Below are positions 25,831 through 34,879 of a DNA stretch of 64,000 nucleotides, one piece after another. Origin of the DNA: Oceanidesulfovibrio indonesiensis (GTDB lineage Bacteria > Desulfobacterota > Desulfovibrionia > Desulfovibrionales > Desulfovibrionaceae); assembly GCF_007625075.1 (NCBI RefSeq), contig NZ_QMIE01000002.1, positions 249,873 through 313,872 on the forward strand, written 5' to 3'. The translations under genes and the position numbers were made by a program. The first letter of the stretch is position 1. The number at the start of each line of letters is the position of its first letter. The notes beneath the pieces are model-generated. The model searched no databases. It was not told the origin of the DNA and saw only the letters and a list, made by a program, of their open reading frames with translations.

Positions 25831-26568
25831 ATGAGCGATTCAATCCTTACACGAGCCCTCCAGGTGGTGGATGCGGTGAGCGCAGCCGCCGATGGGCTGC
25901 GTTTTTCCGAAGTCCAGGCCCTGCTCGGCGGGCCCAGCCCCTCCACGGTCAGCAAGATTCTCCGCGAGCTGACCAGGGCGGACGTGCTGACCAAGACGCC
26001 CGAGGGCCGATATGTGCTGGGGGTCAAACCGTACTTCTGGGGCAAGACCGTCTCCAGAAACCGCGGTCCGTTTCGCATCATCCGCGAGGAGATGGCCGCG
26101 CTGCACGAGACGTTCGAGGCGTCAGTAAATCTGTTCACCTGCTCGGACGGGCACATGTTCTGCCTGGAGAGCGTCATGTCGCCGGAGTCGCCAACCCTGT
26201 GGCCAGCCGGCAAGGGGCTCAGGCTGCAGCTGCCGGTCATCGGCTCGGTGTTTTTCTTCAGCCGCGAGCAGTTGGAGGACGAAGCGTTCCTGCAAGCCGA
26301 ATGCGAGCGCCACAGACCGCGACTCGAACTGGAAGACGTGCGCGACATGGTCGCAAACGCCTGGCGAACGGGAATTCAAATGGACGCGGGGCTGTTCTAT
26401 CCTGGCGTGATACGGCTGGCCGTGCCACTGGTGGATCAGGAGCGCGTCACCATGGTTCTGGGGCTCGGCATTCTGGAAGCCAGGCAGGAGGAGCGCGACG
26501 CGGTGTCCCGCATCGCCGCGGCCATGCGGGGGGCCAAAGAGCGCATCGAGGAAGCCATGAACCCTTAA
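25831..26568 (+). CDS. IclR-family transcriptional regulator
   Basis: The 245-residue protein has an N-terminal winged helix-turn-helix (about residues 5-65, with LRFSEVQALLGGPSPSTVSKILREL) and a C-terminal effector-binding domain of IclR type. The latter has the expected late segment GLFYPGVIRLAVPLVD. It is read 32 bp before the choline-sulfatase gene and divergently from the TRAP operon, so it probably controls one or both. The effector may be choline-O-sulfate or the TRAP substrate. An in-frame TTG at 25828 precedes the ATG; neither has a strong Shine-Dalgarno match. Confidence 0.85.
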   Translation: MSDSILTRALQVVDAVSAAADGLRFSEVQALLGGPSPSTVSKILRELTRADVLTKTPEGRYVLGVKPYFWGKTVSRNRGPFRIIREEMAALHETFEASVNLFTCSDGHMFCLESVMSPESPTLWPAGKGLRLQLPVIGSVFFFSREQLEDEAFLQAECERHRPRLELEDVRDMVANAWRTGIQMDAGLFYPGVIRLAVPLVDQERVTMVLGLGILEARQEERDAVSRIAAAMRGAKERIEEAMNP

Positions 26569-26600
26569 GAAAGCAACGCCAAAAGGAGCAGTACCCGATT

Positions 26601-28127
26601 ATGTTGCAGAACAAGCCGAACATTCTGATCATCCAGTGCGACCAGCTCGCCGCCTCGGCGTTGCCGTGCTACGGCAACGAGGTGGTCAAATCTCCGCACA
26701 TGGACAGCATCGCCGAAGACGGCGTGGTTTTCACCAGCGCCTACTGCAACAATCCGCTCTGCGCGCCGTCGCGTTTTTCCATGATGGCCGGGCAGTATCC
26801 CTCGCGCATCGGCGCATGGGACAACGGCGCGGAGTTCCCGGCGGATATTCCCACCTTCGCCCACTACCTGCGCGTGAACGGGTATCGCACCGTGCTTTGC
26901 GGCAAGATGCATTTCGTGGGCGCAGACCAGCTGCATGGTTTCGAGGAGCGTCTGACAACGGACGTGTACCCGGCCGACCACGGCTGGACTCCGGACTGGA
27001 CGCGGCCCGAGCACCGCTTCGACTGGTGGTACCACAATATGGACAGCGTGACCCAGGCCGGCCACAACGAGCGCGCCAACCAGATCGACTTTGACGACGA
27101 GGTGGGATTCCGCGCCGAACGCCACATCCTGGACATGGCGCGCTGCGGCGAAGACCGGCCGTTCTGCATGACCGTCTCTTTCACCAATCCGCACGATCCG
27201 TACGTCTGCCCCAAGGAGCACTGGGACCGCTACGACCATGACGAAATCGACATGCCGCGAGTGGGGCACATCCCGTACGAGCAGTGCGACTCGCACAGCA
27301 GGCGGCTGCGTCACTCCTACTGCATGGACGAAGGCGCAATGGACGAGGCCGATATCCGCAACGCGCGCCACGCCTACTATGGGCAGATAAGTTACCTGGA
27401 CGATAAGATCGGCCGCATCCTCAAGGCCCTGGACGACACAGGTCAGCGGGATAACACAATCATCGTCCTCACCGCCGACCACGGCGACATGCTGGGCGAG
27501 CGAGGTCTGTGGTACAAGATGTCCCTGCTGGAGGGTTCGGCCCGCGTGCCATTCGTGATGAACGGCAAGGGCTTCCAACCCGGCAGGGTGGATACGCCGG
27601 TCTCCCTGGTGGACCTCTTGCCCACGCTGCTGGACATCGCCGGCGCGCCGGAACTGCGCGATCCCGCGGACACCTTGGACGGCCGCAGTCTTCTGCCCCT
27701 GGCCCGCGGGGAGCAGGAAACTGACAGACCCGCCGTGATCAGCGAGTATATGGGCGAAGGCGCTATCGCGCCCATGGTGATGATACGCCACGGTCGCTAC
27801 AAGTACATCCACTGCCCGGCGGACCCGCCGCAGCTGTTCGACCTGGCCGAGGACCCGGACGAGTTGGACAATCTGGCCGGGGATCCGGACCATGCCGGGC
27901 TGGTGGCCGATTTCGAGAAGCGCGTGCGCGAGCACATGGACCTCGATTCCATCGACAGGCAGGTGCGCGAAAGCCAGAGCCGTCGGCGTGTGGTGTTCAA
28001 AGCGCACATGGCCGGAATGCGGACGCCGTGGGACTACCACCCGCCATGCCGCGCCGCGAACCAGTACATGCGCAACCACCTGGACCTGAACGACGTGGAG
28101 TCCAGGGCGCGCCTTATGTGCAAATAA
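26601..28127 (+). CDS. betC: Choline-sulfatase
   Basis: The 508-residue protein hydrolyses choline-O-sulfate to choline and sulfate. It begins with the sulfatase metal segment NILIIQCDQL and has the signature NPLCAPSRFSMMAGQYPSR near residue 53, whose Cys must become formylglycine. Segments characteristic of BetC are visible, including CGKMHFVGADQLHGFEERL, RFDWWYHNMDSVT and HGDMLGERGLWYKM. It also has the choline-sulfatase C-terminal region with VRESQSRRRVVF and NQYMRNHLDLND. No signal peptide is seen, so it acts in the cytoplasm. AAAGGAG precedes ATG 26601. The maturase gene follows directly. Confidence 0.94.
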   Translation: MLQNKPNILIIQCDQLAASALPCYGNEVVKSPHMDSIAEDGVVFTSAYCNNPLCAPSRFSMMAGQYPSRIGAWDNGAEFPADIPTFAHYLRVNGYRTVLCGKMHFVGADQLHGFEERLTTDVYPADHGWTPDWTRPEHRFDWWYHNMDSVTQAGHNERANQIDFDDEVGFRAERHILDMARCGEDRPFCMTVSFTNPHDPYVCPKEHWDRYDHDEIDMPRVGHIPYEQCDSHSRRLRHSYCMDEGAMDEADIRNARHAYYGQISYLDDKIGRILKALDDTGQRDNTIIVLTADHGDMLGERGLWYKMSLLEGSARVPFVMNGKGFQPGRVDTPVSLVDLLPTLLDIAGAPELRDPADTLDGRSLLPLARGEQETDRPAVISEYMGEGAIAPMVMIRHGRYKYIHCPADPPQLFDLAEDPDELDNLAGDPDHAGLVADFEKRVREHMDLDSIDRQVRESQSRRRVVFKAHMAGMRTPWDYHPPCRAANQYMRNHLDLNDVESRARLMCK

Positions 28128-28186
28128 CCAGCAGTCTGTCGGTCCGGCATGTTTTCGTGACTCGCCCCGGGCCGGCGTTTATAGCA

Positions 28187-29308
28187 ATGCAACCATTCTC
28201 CCTGCTCATCAAACCGGCATCCGCGGACTGCAATCTGCGCTGCGACTACTGCTTCTATCTGGACAAGAGTGCGCTCTATCCGGAATCCGGCAAGCACCGC
28301 ATGAGCGAGGCGACGTTGCGCGTGCTCCTGCAGCGGTACTTTGAGACGCCGCAGCCTGCGTACGCCATGGTCTGGCAGGGCGGGGAGCCCTCGCTCATGG
28401 GCGCGCCGTTCTACAAGCAGGTAACCGAGCTGCAGAAGGAACTGGCCCCGCGGGGCGCGCGCATCGCCAACAGTATGCAGACCAACGCCACCATGGTGGG
28501 CGACGGTCTGGCTGCGCACATGAGCAAGTACCGCTTCCTCACCGGGGTCAGCATCGACGGCCCGGCCGAACTGCACGACGTGAGCCGCCGCACGGTAAAG
28601 GGCAAGTCCACCCACGCCCGCGTGGTGCAGGGACTACGCACACTACAGAAGCACCGCGTGCCGGTGAGCGGCGTCACGCTGGTTTCCACGGCCAATGTGG
28701 AGGAGCCGGTCCGCGTGTACCGGCATCTGCGGGAGTTGGGTCTGAGTTCCATGCAGTTCGTGCCGTGCGTGGAGTGGGACGCAGCGGGCGAGCCGCTGCC
28801 GTGGACTATCACCGGGGAGCAGTGGGGACGGTTTCTGGAAGGCGTGTTCGAGGAGTGGTTCGTTGCGCAGGACTGGAACGTGTCCGTGCGGAACTTCGAG
28901 TCCGTGCTGGCGCGGCTCGTGGGCGCACAGTCCGGGGAATGCCGGCTGTGCGAGCGCTGCGACCAGTACCTGGTGGTGGAATACAACGGCGATATCTACC
29001 CGTGCGATTTTTTTGTAAATGAGCTATACAGATTGGGAAACATCCACGATATCTCCCTGCTCGATGCGCGGGAAGCACAGGCGTATGCAGCGTTTGCGCA
29101 GGCCAAATCGCACATTCCCGCGCTGTGCGGCGCGTGTCCATATCTGTCCGTGTGCATGGGCGATTGCCCAAAATTCCGTCTGGCGGCTCCCGCGGGTGCG
29201 ACTCATGCAGGTCGCAGCTGGCTGTGCGAGGGGTGGCTCTATTTTTTCCGAGCTTCCTGGGACCGGTTCCATGCCCTGGCGCGAAACATCGCGTCGCGGG
29301 CGGCGTGA
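28187..29308 (+). CDS. Anaerobic sulfatase-maturating enzyme (radical SAM, AnSME)
   Basis: The 373-residue protein is a radical SAM enzyme. The SAM-cluster motif CNLRCDYCFYLDKS lies near residue 14. The C-terminal SPASM region carries many further cysteines (CRLCERCDQYLV, YPCDFFVNE, CGACPYLSVCMGDCPKFR) for two auxiliary [4Fe-4S] clusters. AnSME oxidises the active-site Cys or Ser of sulfatases to formylglycine without oxygen. It lies 59 bp after betC, whose signature is of Cys type, so that protein is the obvious target. I use ATG 28187, because the 53 codons before it overlap the betC end. Confidence 0.92.
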   Translation: MQPFSLLIKPASADCNLRCDYCFYLDKSALYPESGKHRMSEATLRVLLQRYFETPQPAYAMVWQGGEPSLMGAPFYKQVTELQKELAPRGARIANSMQTNATMVGDGLAAHMSKYRFLTGVSIDGPAELHDVSRRTVKGKSTHARVVQGLRTLQKHRVPVSGVTLVSTANVEEPVRVYRHLRELGLSSMQFVPCVEWDAAGEPLPWTITGEQWGRFLEGVFEEWFVAQDWNVSVRNFESVLARLVGAQSGECRLCERCDQYLVVEYNGDIYPCDFFVNELYRLGNIHDISLLDAREAQAYAAFAQAKSHIPALCGACPYLSVCMGDCPKFRLAAPAGATHAGRSWLCEGWLYFFRASWDRFHALARNIASRAA

Positions 29309-29359
29309 ACGCCCGGTCTGCTCAAGATCAGGAGGCCTCATTGTAACCGAGGAGGATTC

Positions 29360-30280
29360 GTGAAGTATTTGTCCACGTTTTTTGCGTGCATTCTGACTGT
29401 GTTCGTTGTGTTTTCCACGGCCCAGGCCGCGGAGAAGATCCGTTTCGCCACACCGCCGTGGCCCGGCGTAGAGGTGAAGACCGAGGTCGCCACGCAGCTT
29501 CTGGAGACTTTGGGCTACTCCACCGAACAACTCCAGGTGGGCACGTCGATCACCTACAACGGTTTCAAATCCGGCGAGGTCGACGCCTTTCTGGCCGGCT
29601 GGGTGCCGCAGCAGGATCCCATGCTGAATCCCCTGCTGGAAGAAGGCGTGGTGGAGATTGCCCAGACCAACCTGGACACCGCCGTCATCAGCCTGTGCGT
29701 GCCGCGTTTCGTGGCCGAAGCGGGCGTGACCAGCTTCGCCGACCTCGACGCGCATGCCGACAAGTTCAACCATCATATTTACAACATCGAAGCCGGCTCG
29801 GGCATGCACACGAACATGGAAGAGATCATTCAGAACGACGTGGCCGGCCTGGGCGACTGGGAGCAGACCGGCGTGACCACTCCTGTCATGCTCAAGGAAG
29901 TCATGACCAAAGCCAATAACGGCGAATGGGTGGTGTTCGGCTGCTGGAAGCCCCACTGGATGAACCTGATGATGGACATGGTCTACCTGGAGCCCGTGCC
30001 CGGCATCGAGAAGTACGCCAGCAACTCCAAGGTCCACACCGTCGTGCGCAGCGATCTGAAGGACACTGATCCCGAGGTCTACCGCTTCCTTACGCAGCTC
30101 AAGGTGAACGTGCAGATCCAAAGCGAGTGGATTCGCGACTACGGCCAGCAGGAAATCGCCATCGACAAGGTCGCCAGGGACTGGATTGCCGCCAACAAGG
30201 AGACCGTCTCCCAGTGGCTGGACGGCGTGAAGGCGGCCGACGGCGCGCCCGCCATGGAAAAGATCGACGCAGCGTTTTAG
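29360..30280 (+). CDS. Glycine betaine/choline ABC-transporter binding protein (OpuAC type), orphan
   Basis: The 306-residue protein has a signal peptide (MKYLSTFFACILTVFVVFSTAQA). The mature part is an OpuAC/ProX-like fold. The tryptophans that usually cage the quaternary ammonium group can be seen in PPWPGVE, LAGWVPQQDP and FGCWKPHWMN. GTG 29360 follows GAGGAGG. It is the last gene of the choline-sulfate unit, before a strong terminator, and has no permease or ATPase beside it. It may feed the ProVW transporter encoded at 44.7-46.8 kb or one outside the window. Ligand could be choline, betaine or choline sulfate. Confidence 0.85.
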   Translation: MKYLSTFFACILTVFVVFSTAQAAEKIRFATPPWPGVEVKTEVATQLLETLGYSTEQLQVGTSITYNGFKSGEVDAFLAGWVPQQDPMLNPLLEEGVVEIAQTNLDTAVISLCVPRFVAEAGVTSFADLDAHADKFNHHIYNIEAGSGMHTNMEEIIQNDVAGLGDWEQTGVTTPVMLKEVMTKANNGEWVVFGCWKPHWMNLMMDMVYLEPVPGIEKYASNSKVHTVVRSDLKDTDPEVYRFLTQLKVNVQIQSEWIRDYGQQEIAIDKVARDWIAANKETVSQWLDGVKAADGAPAMEKIDAAF

Positions 30281-30412
30281 CAGGCTTTACGCCTGCACTG
30301 TTCAAGAAGCCTCCGGAGGGAAGGGGAATTGTATCCCCGGCACCCCAGAAAGGGTTCCCTTGAACAAGTGGCATGATGACCGGTGCGCCTGCACGAGGCG
30401 CATTGCCAAGAG

Positions 30413-30445
30413 CGGGGTTGCGATATGGTCGCAGCCCCGTTTTTT
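30413..30445 (+). terminator. Strong terminator of the choline-sulfate operon
   Basis: CGGGGTTGCGA at 30413-30423 pairs along its full length (one G-T pair) with TCGCAGCCCCG at 30429-30439 around a 5-nt loop, followed by TTTTTT. It lies about 130 bp past the stop of the binding-protein gene. Confidence 0.9.
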
Positions 30446-30457
30446 GTTGCAAACCAA

Positions 30458-30488
30458 GCAAGGCCGCGGACGAAATCCACGGCCTTGC
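30458..30488 (-). terminator. Probable terminator of the RND efflux operon
   Basis: Read leftward, the arms 30476-30488 and 30458-30470 (GCAAGGCCGCGGA against TCCACGGCCTTGC) form a 13-bp stem with one wobble and a 5-nt loop. The T-tract after it is weak (TTGGTTTGC). It is 55 bp past the stop of the RND gene. Confidence 0.65.
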
Positions 30489-30542
30489 CAGTGCGTCTAT
30501 GGAGAAGGCGGCGGAAGAGGAGTGACGCCGCCCGTTGTGTAT

Positions 30543-33500
30543 TCACGAAGTCGCGGCGGGGCCCGATGACGGTGTGCTGCTTTCCGCGCCGGCCATGCTG
30601 GTTCCGGACGCGTCGTTGCGCGGCGGGGTCTCGCGTTTCACCCGGAAGAACACGCAGTAGAGCACCGGCACCACCACCAGGGTCAGGGCTGTGGCGAACG
30701 TGAGACCGGCCATGATGGTCACGGCCATGGCTGCGAAGAAGGCGTCCCAGATCAGCGGGATCATGCCGAGCACCGTGGTGAACGCGGCCATGCATACGGG
30801 CCGCACGCGAGATACGGCGGAGTCCACAACGGCCTGGTACGGCTGCTTGCCGTTGGCGATGTCCAGGTTGATCTGGTCGAGCAGCACGATCTCGTTCTTG
30901 AAGAGCATGCCCGACAGGCTGAGGAAGCCGAGCAGGGCCATGAAGCCGAAGGGCTGCCCCGCCGTGAGCAACCCCGCCACAACGCCGATGAGCGCCAGCG
31001 GCAATCCCAGGAAGATGATCAGAGGATGGCGCAGGCTGTTGAAGAGCATCACCGAAATGAAGAACATCACGGCGAAGGCAATGGGCACGTTGGCCATGAG
31101 CTTGGTGTTCGCTTCGGTGGACTTCTCGTACTCGCCGCCCCATTCCAGCGTGTAGCCCGGAGGCAGGTCGATGGCTTCGATCTGCGGACGCAACTCCTCG
31201 AAGAGGGTCATGGCCGTGCCGGTGCGTTGCTGGCAGCTCACGGTGAGCGTGCGCTTGCGGTCCAGCCTGCGGATGATGGGGTCTTCCCACATGGTCTGGG
31301 AGCCGTCCGTGACCTGCCCGATGGGCAGCGCCTTGCCGGCCGCCTCGCTCCACACCTGCACGTCCTGCAGATTGCTCACCCCCTGGCGCTGGGCCTTGGG
31401 CGGCCGCAGGACAATGGGCAGAAGCGTGTCGCCGTCGCGGTACAGCCCGGCGTTCACGCCGGAGAAGTTCATTGTCAGTGCCTGGCTTATCTCCGGCCGG
31501 GTCACGCCGGCATCGCGGCTCTGCGCCTCGGCCATGCGCACGTGCAGCGCTTTCACCCGTTGGCGCCAGTCATGCTTGATGGTGCGGGTGTTGTCATTCT
31601 CGCGCATGATCTCCATGACCTGGTCAGCCAGCTGCCGCAGCACGAGGCCGTCATCGCCTATGAGACGGGCCTCGATGGCGCCGCCGCCGGGGCCGAGCTT
31701 GAAGGCCTCCACGGCGGAGACCGCACGCGGATGCTCCGCATTCAGGTATTCCTCCACCTGGACCATGAGCATGGGGATGGCGTCGTACTCCTCCACGCTC
31801 ACCAGCACCTGGCCGTATGAGCTGTCGGGCATCTCGGGCTCGTAGGTCAGGATGAAGCGCAACGCGCCGTTGCCCACGAAGGTGTCCGTAGCGGTTACGC
31901 CGGGCAGGGAGCGTATATGCTCGCCCATTGCGGCAAGGCCTTCGGCCGTTTCCTCGATGTGCGTGCCGGCGGGGTACCAGATGTCCACCATGAACTGCGG
32001 CCGCGTGGAGTCCGGGAAAAAGTTTTTCTCCACGAACTGGAAACTGTAGAGCGAGACCACCAGCATGGAGGCCACCGCGGCCAGGGTGAGCCAGCGGTGG
32101 TCGATACAGAAGCGTAGAAATGCGCGGTAGCCGCGGTAGAGCCAGTTGTTGTGCGCCTCTTTGATTTCCGTCGGTTTTTTGAGGAAGGTCACGCACAACC
32201 AGGGCGTGATGGTTACAGCGAACACCCAGCTGAGCCCCAGTGATATGGCGATGACCTGGAACAGACTGCCCAGGAACTCGCCGGTCGTATCGTCGGAGAC
32301 GGAGATGGCGGCAAAGGCCATGATCGCGATAATGGTCGCGCCCAGCAGGGGCCACTGCACCTCGCGCACGGTCTCTGTTGCGGCCTGCTCGCGGCGTACG
32401 CCCTGCATGACCTTTATGACGATGCCTTCCGTGACCACGATGGCGTTGTCCACCAGCATGCCCAGGGCGATGACCAGCGCTCCCAGGGAGATGCGTTGCA
32501 GGCTGACGTCCCAGAACTTCATGAAAATGAAGGTGCCCAGGATGGTAACCAGCAGGACCACGCCCATGATGAGCCCTTCACGCAGACCCATGAAAAGCAC
32601 GAGCAGAACCACCACGATAGCCAAGGCTTCCAGCAGGTTGACAGCGAAACCGGTAACAGCCTCCTTGACCGTGTCGGCCTGGAAGGCGATGGGCTCGATC
32701 TCCATGCCCACGGGCACGCGCGGGGTGAGCTCGGCCAGCCGTGCCTGCACTGCCTCGCCCATGGTGACCACGTTGCCGCCTTCCACCGTTGATATGCCCA
32801 GCCCCACGGCCGGCTTGCCGTTGTGGCGCAGCAGCTGCGTGGGAGGGTCCAAATAGCCGCGTTCCACGGTCGCCACGTCCCTCAGGCGGATCATGCGGCT
32901 CTTGCCGTCGTCGGTGTCGGCGGCCGGAATGAGAAGATCCTCCATGGCCTTCACGCTTTCGAACCCGCCGGTCACGCGGAGATCCACTCTTTCTCCGCCC
33001 ACTTTCACATCGCCGGATGTGGATACAGTGTTCTGCGCCGTGATGGTGTCGAAGATGGTGGCGGGAGGGATGCCCAGCCTGGCCAGCCGCGACCGGTCGA
33101 TTTCCACGTATACGACCTCGGTCTGGAGGCCCCAGAAGTCGATGCGGCCGACGTCCTCGCAGAGCAGCAGTTCCCGGCGCAGGTCCTTGGCGAACTCGCG
33201 CATGTCACGGAAGCTGTAGCCTTCGCCCGTGAGCGCCAGGAAAATTCCGTACACGTCGCCGAAATCGTCGTTGATCTGCGGTGCCTCGCACCCCGGCGGC
33301 AGGTTGCTCTGTGCGTCGTTCACCTTGCGGCGCAGCTCATCCCATACCTGGGGTAGTTCGTGGCCGTCGTATGTATCCTGAATTTCAGCGTAGATGATGG
33401 AGAGCCCGGCGCGGGAGATGGAGCGCACCTCGTCCAGCTGCTTGAGTTGCTGGACGGCGGTTTCCAGGGGCTCGGTGACCTCTTCCTCGACCTCGGCGGC

Positions 33501-33665
33501 CGTGGCCCCGGGGTACTGGGTGTAGATGACGGCCTGCTTGATGGTGAACTCGGGGTCTTCGAGCCGGCCGAGGGACTGGTACGACAGGTAGCCGCCCACG
33601 GCCACCATGAGCGTGAAGACGAGCGTCACCGCCTTGTGGCGCAAGGCGTAGTTCGCAAGATCCAT
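30543..33665 (-). CDS. RND efflux transporter permease (AcrB-like)
   Basis: The 1040-residue protein has the size and layout of RND pumps: a helix at residues 12-30, a large periplasmic loop, about six helices, a second periplasmic loop and five more helices. Motifs include GRLEDPEFTIKQA and YPGATAAEVEEEVTEPLE at the N-terminus and ALGMLVDNAIVVTEGI in helix 4, whose Asp is the proton-relay residue. It forms a tripartite pump with the membrane-fusion protein encoded upstream; its start codon overlaps that gene's stop. No outer-membrane channel gene is adjacent. Substrates are likely drugs or other amphiphiles. Confidence 0.93.
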   Translation of the reverse strand: MDLANYALRHKAVTLVFTLMVAVGGYLSYQSLGRLEDPEFTIKQAVIYTQYPGATAAEVEEEVTEPLETAVQQLKQLDEVRSISRAGLSIIYAEIQDTYDGHELPQVWDELRRKVNDAQSNLPPGCEAPQINDDFGDVYGIFLALTGEGYSFRDMREFAKDLRRELLLCEDVGRIDFWGLQTEVVYVEIDRSRLARLGIPPATIFDTITAQNTVSTSGDVKVGGERVDLRVTGGFESVKAMEDLLIPAADTDDGKSRMIRLRDVATVERGYLDPPTQLLRHNGKPAVGLGISTVEGGNVVTMGEAVQARLAELTPRVPVGMEIEPIAFQADTVKEAVTGFAVNLLEALAIVVVLLVLFMGLREGLIMGVVLLVTILGTFIFMKFWDVSLQRISLGALVIALGMLVDNAIVVTEGIVIKVMQGVRREQAATETVREVQWPLLGATIIAIMAFAAISVSDDTTGEFLGSLFQVIAISLGLSWVFAVTITPWLCVTFLKKPTEIKEAHNNWLYRGYRAFLRFCIDHRWLTLAAVASMLVVSLYSFQFVEKNFFPDSTRPQFMVDIWYPAGTHIEETAEGLAAMGEHIRSLPGVTATDTFVGNGALRFILTYEPEMPDSSYGQVLVSVEEYDAIPMLMVQVEEYLNAEHPRAVSAVEAFKLGPGGGAIEARLIGDDGLVLRQLADQVMEIMRENDNTRTIKHDWRQRVKALHVRMAEAQSRDAGVTRPEISQALTMNFSGVNAGLYRDGDTLLPIVLRPPKAQRQGVSNLQDVQVWSEAAGKALPIGQVTDGSQTMWEDPIIRRLDRKRTLTVSCQQRTGTAMTLFEELRPQIEAIDLPPGYTLEWGGEYEKSTEANTKLMANVPIAFAVMFFISVMLFNSLRHPLIIFLGLPLALIGVVAGLLTAGQPFGFMALLGFLSLSGMLFKNEIVLLDQINLDIANGKQPYQAVVDSAVSRVRPVCMAAFTTVLGMIPLIWDAFFAAMAVTIMAGLTFATALTLVVVPVLYCVFFRVKRETPPRNDASGTSMAGAESSTPSSGPAATS

Positions 33666-34774
33666 TATTCGAGTCCTTCGGCGCCGGCGCGCATGGGCCG
33701 GACCACCATGTGTTCGCTCAGGCTGTGCACCCCGGCCACGGCCACGCGCTGGCCGGGCTCCAGGCCGGTCAGCACTTCGACGCCTTCGTCACGCATGGTG
33801 CCGAGTTCCACTCGGGTTTTGCGCGGCGGGGCGGCATCGTCTTCGATGATCCAGACGTAGGAACCGCCGTCGCTGCCGCCAAACACCGCGGCCATGGGGG
33901 CCAGCACGGCGCCGTTTCCGGCCAGTCCGGTTGGCAGGCTGAGGCGCGCCTCGGCCGTCATGCCGGAAAGCACCTTGAGGTCCTCGGGAGATTCCACGGC
34001 AGCCACAACTTCGTACGTCCGCGTAACCGTGTCGGCGTCGGCGCTCACCTCGCGCACCCGGGCGTTGCGCCACGTGTCGCCGTCCGCGCCGAAGCGCACC
34101 TGCACGCCGGCCAACGCCGCGTCGCCGTATCTGGCCAGAACCCGCTCGGGCACCTGGAAGCTGACCTCCAGTTCGGCGATGCTCTGCAGGGAGAGCACCG
34201 GCGTGTTTTCCTTGATGTGCTCGTGGTTTTCCACGTAGCGCCTGGCGACCACGCCGTCGAAATGGGCGCGCATGACCGTGTCTTCCAGAGCCTTGCGACG
34301 GATGCGCAGTTCGGCCGCGGCCGTCTCGAAAGCGGCCTGTGCGTTGTCGAGTTCGGATTGGGTGGTCACGTTCTTCTCGCGCAGGGTGCGTGTGCGTTTC
34401 AGGTTCTGCAGGGCTTCGTCGTGAGTGGCCTCTGCCGAACTCACGGCGTTTTCGAAGTCGCGTGGGTCCAGCCGGGCGATAACCTCGCCCTCCTTGACCA
34501 CGCGGCCGGCATCGCCGTTCAACTCGATGAGCACGCCTCCGACGGAGAAGGACATGTCCACGCGCCGGGCGGCCTGCACAGTGGCGGGGAACTCGCGGAT
34601 GCTGGACCCGGGAGCGGGCAGCACGCGTTCTGTAGGCACGGGCCGCACCGGCTGGGGCGCTGCCTGCGCTTCGTCGCCGTTGCCGAAGGCCTGCTGCGGA
34701 ACGCCGCACCAGAACAGAAAGCCGGCGCCGGCCACGGTGGCGGTCAGGATCGTGATGAGTATGAGTCGTTTCAT
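33665..34774 (-). CDS. RND efflux membrane-fusion protein (periplasmic adaptor)
   Basis: The 369-residue protein has one N-terminal hydrophobic segment (MKRLILITILTATVAGAGFL), acting as anchor or signal. It then shows the adaptor layout: a barrel-sandwich half-motif (VGGVLIELNGDAGRVVKEGEVIARLDPRDFENAV), an alpha-helical hairpin with heptads near residues 105-160, the second half-motif (MRAHFDGVVARRYVENHEHI), and a beta-barrel and membrane-proximal domain. ATG 34774 follows GGAG. It links the RND pump to an outer-membrane channel. It lies 105 bp after the tetR gene and is probably co-transcribed with it. Confidence 0.9.
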   Translation of the reverse strand: MKRLILITILTATVAGAGFLFWCGVPQQAFGNGDEAQAAPQPVRPVPTERVLPAPGSSIREFPATVQAARRVDMSFSVGGVLIELNGDAGRVVKEGEVIARLDPRDFENAVSSAEATHDEALQNLKRTRTLREKNVTTQSELDNAQAAFETAAAELRIRRKALEDTVMRAHFDGVVARRYVENHEHIKENTPVLSLQSIAELEVSFQVPERVLARYGDAALAGVQVRFGADGDTWRNARVREVSADADTVTRTYEVVAAVESPEDLKVLSGMTAEARLSLPTGLAGNGAVLAPMAAVFGGSDGGSYVWIIEDDAAPPRKTRVELGTMRDEGVEVLTGLEPGQRVAVAGVHSLSEHMVVRPMRAGAEGLE

Positions 34775-34879
34775 GTTGATTCTCCGACATGAATGGTCAG
34801 GTGTCTCGAATAATGAACACGTGCATGGACGCAAGGCGACGCGCGGCCTTGCATCCGATGCGACGCGATTGCTGTATGG

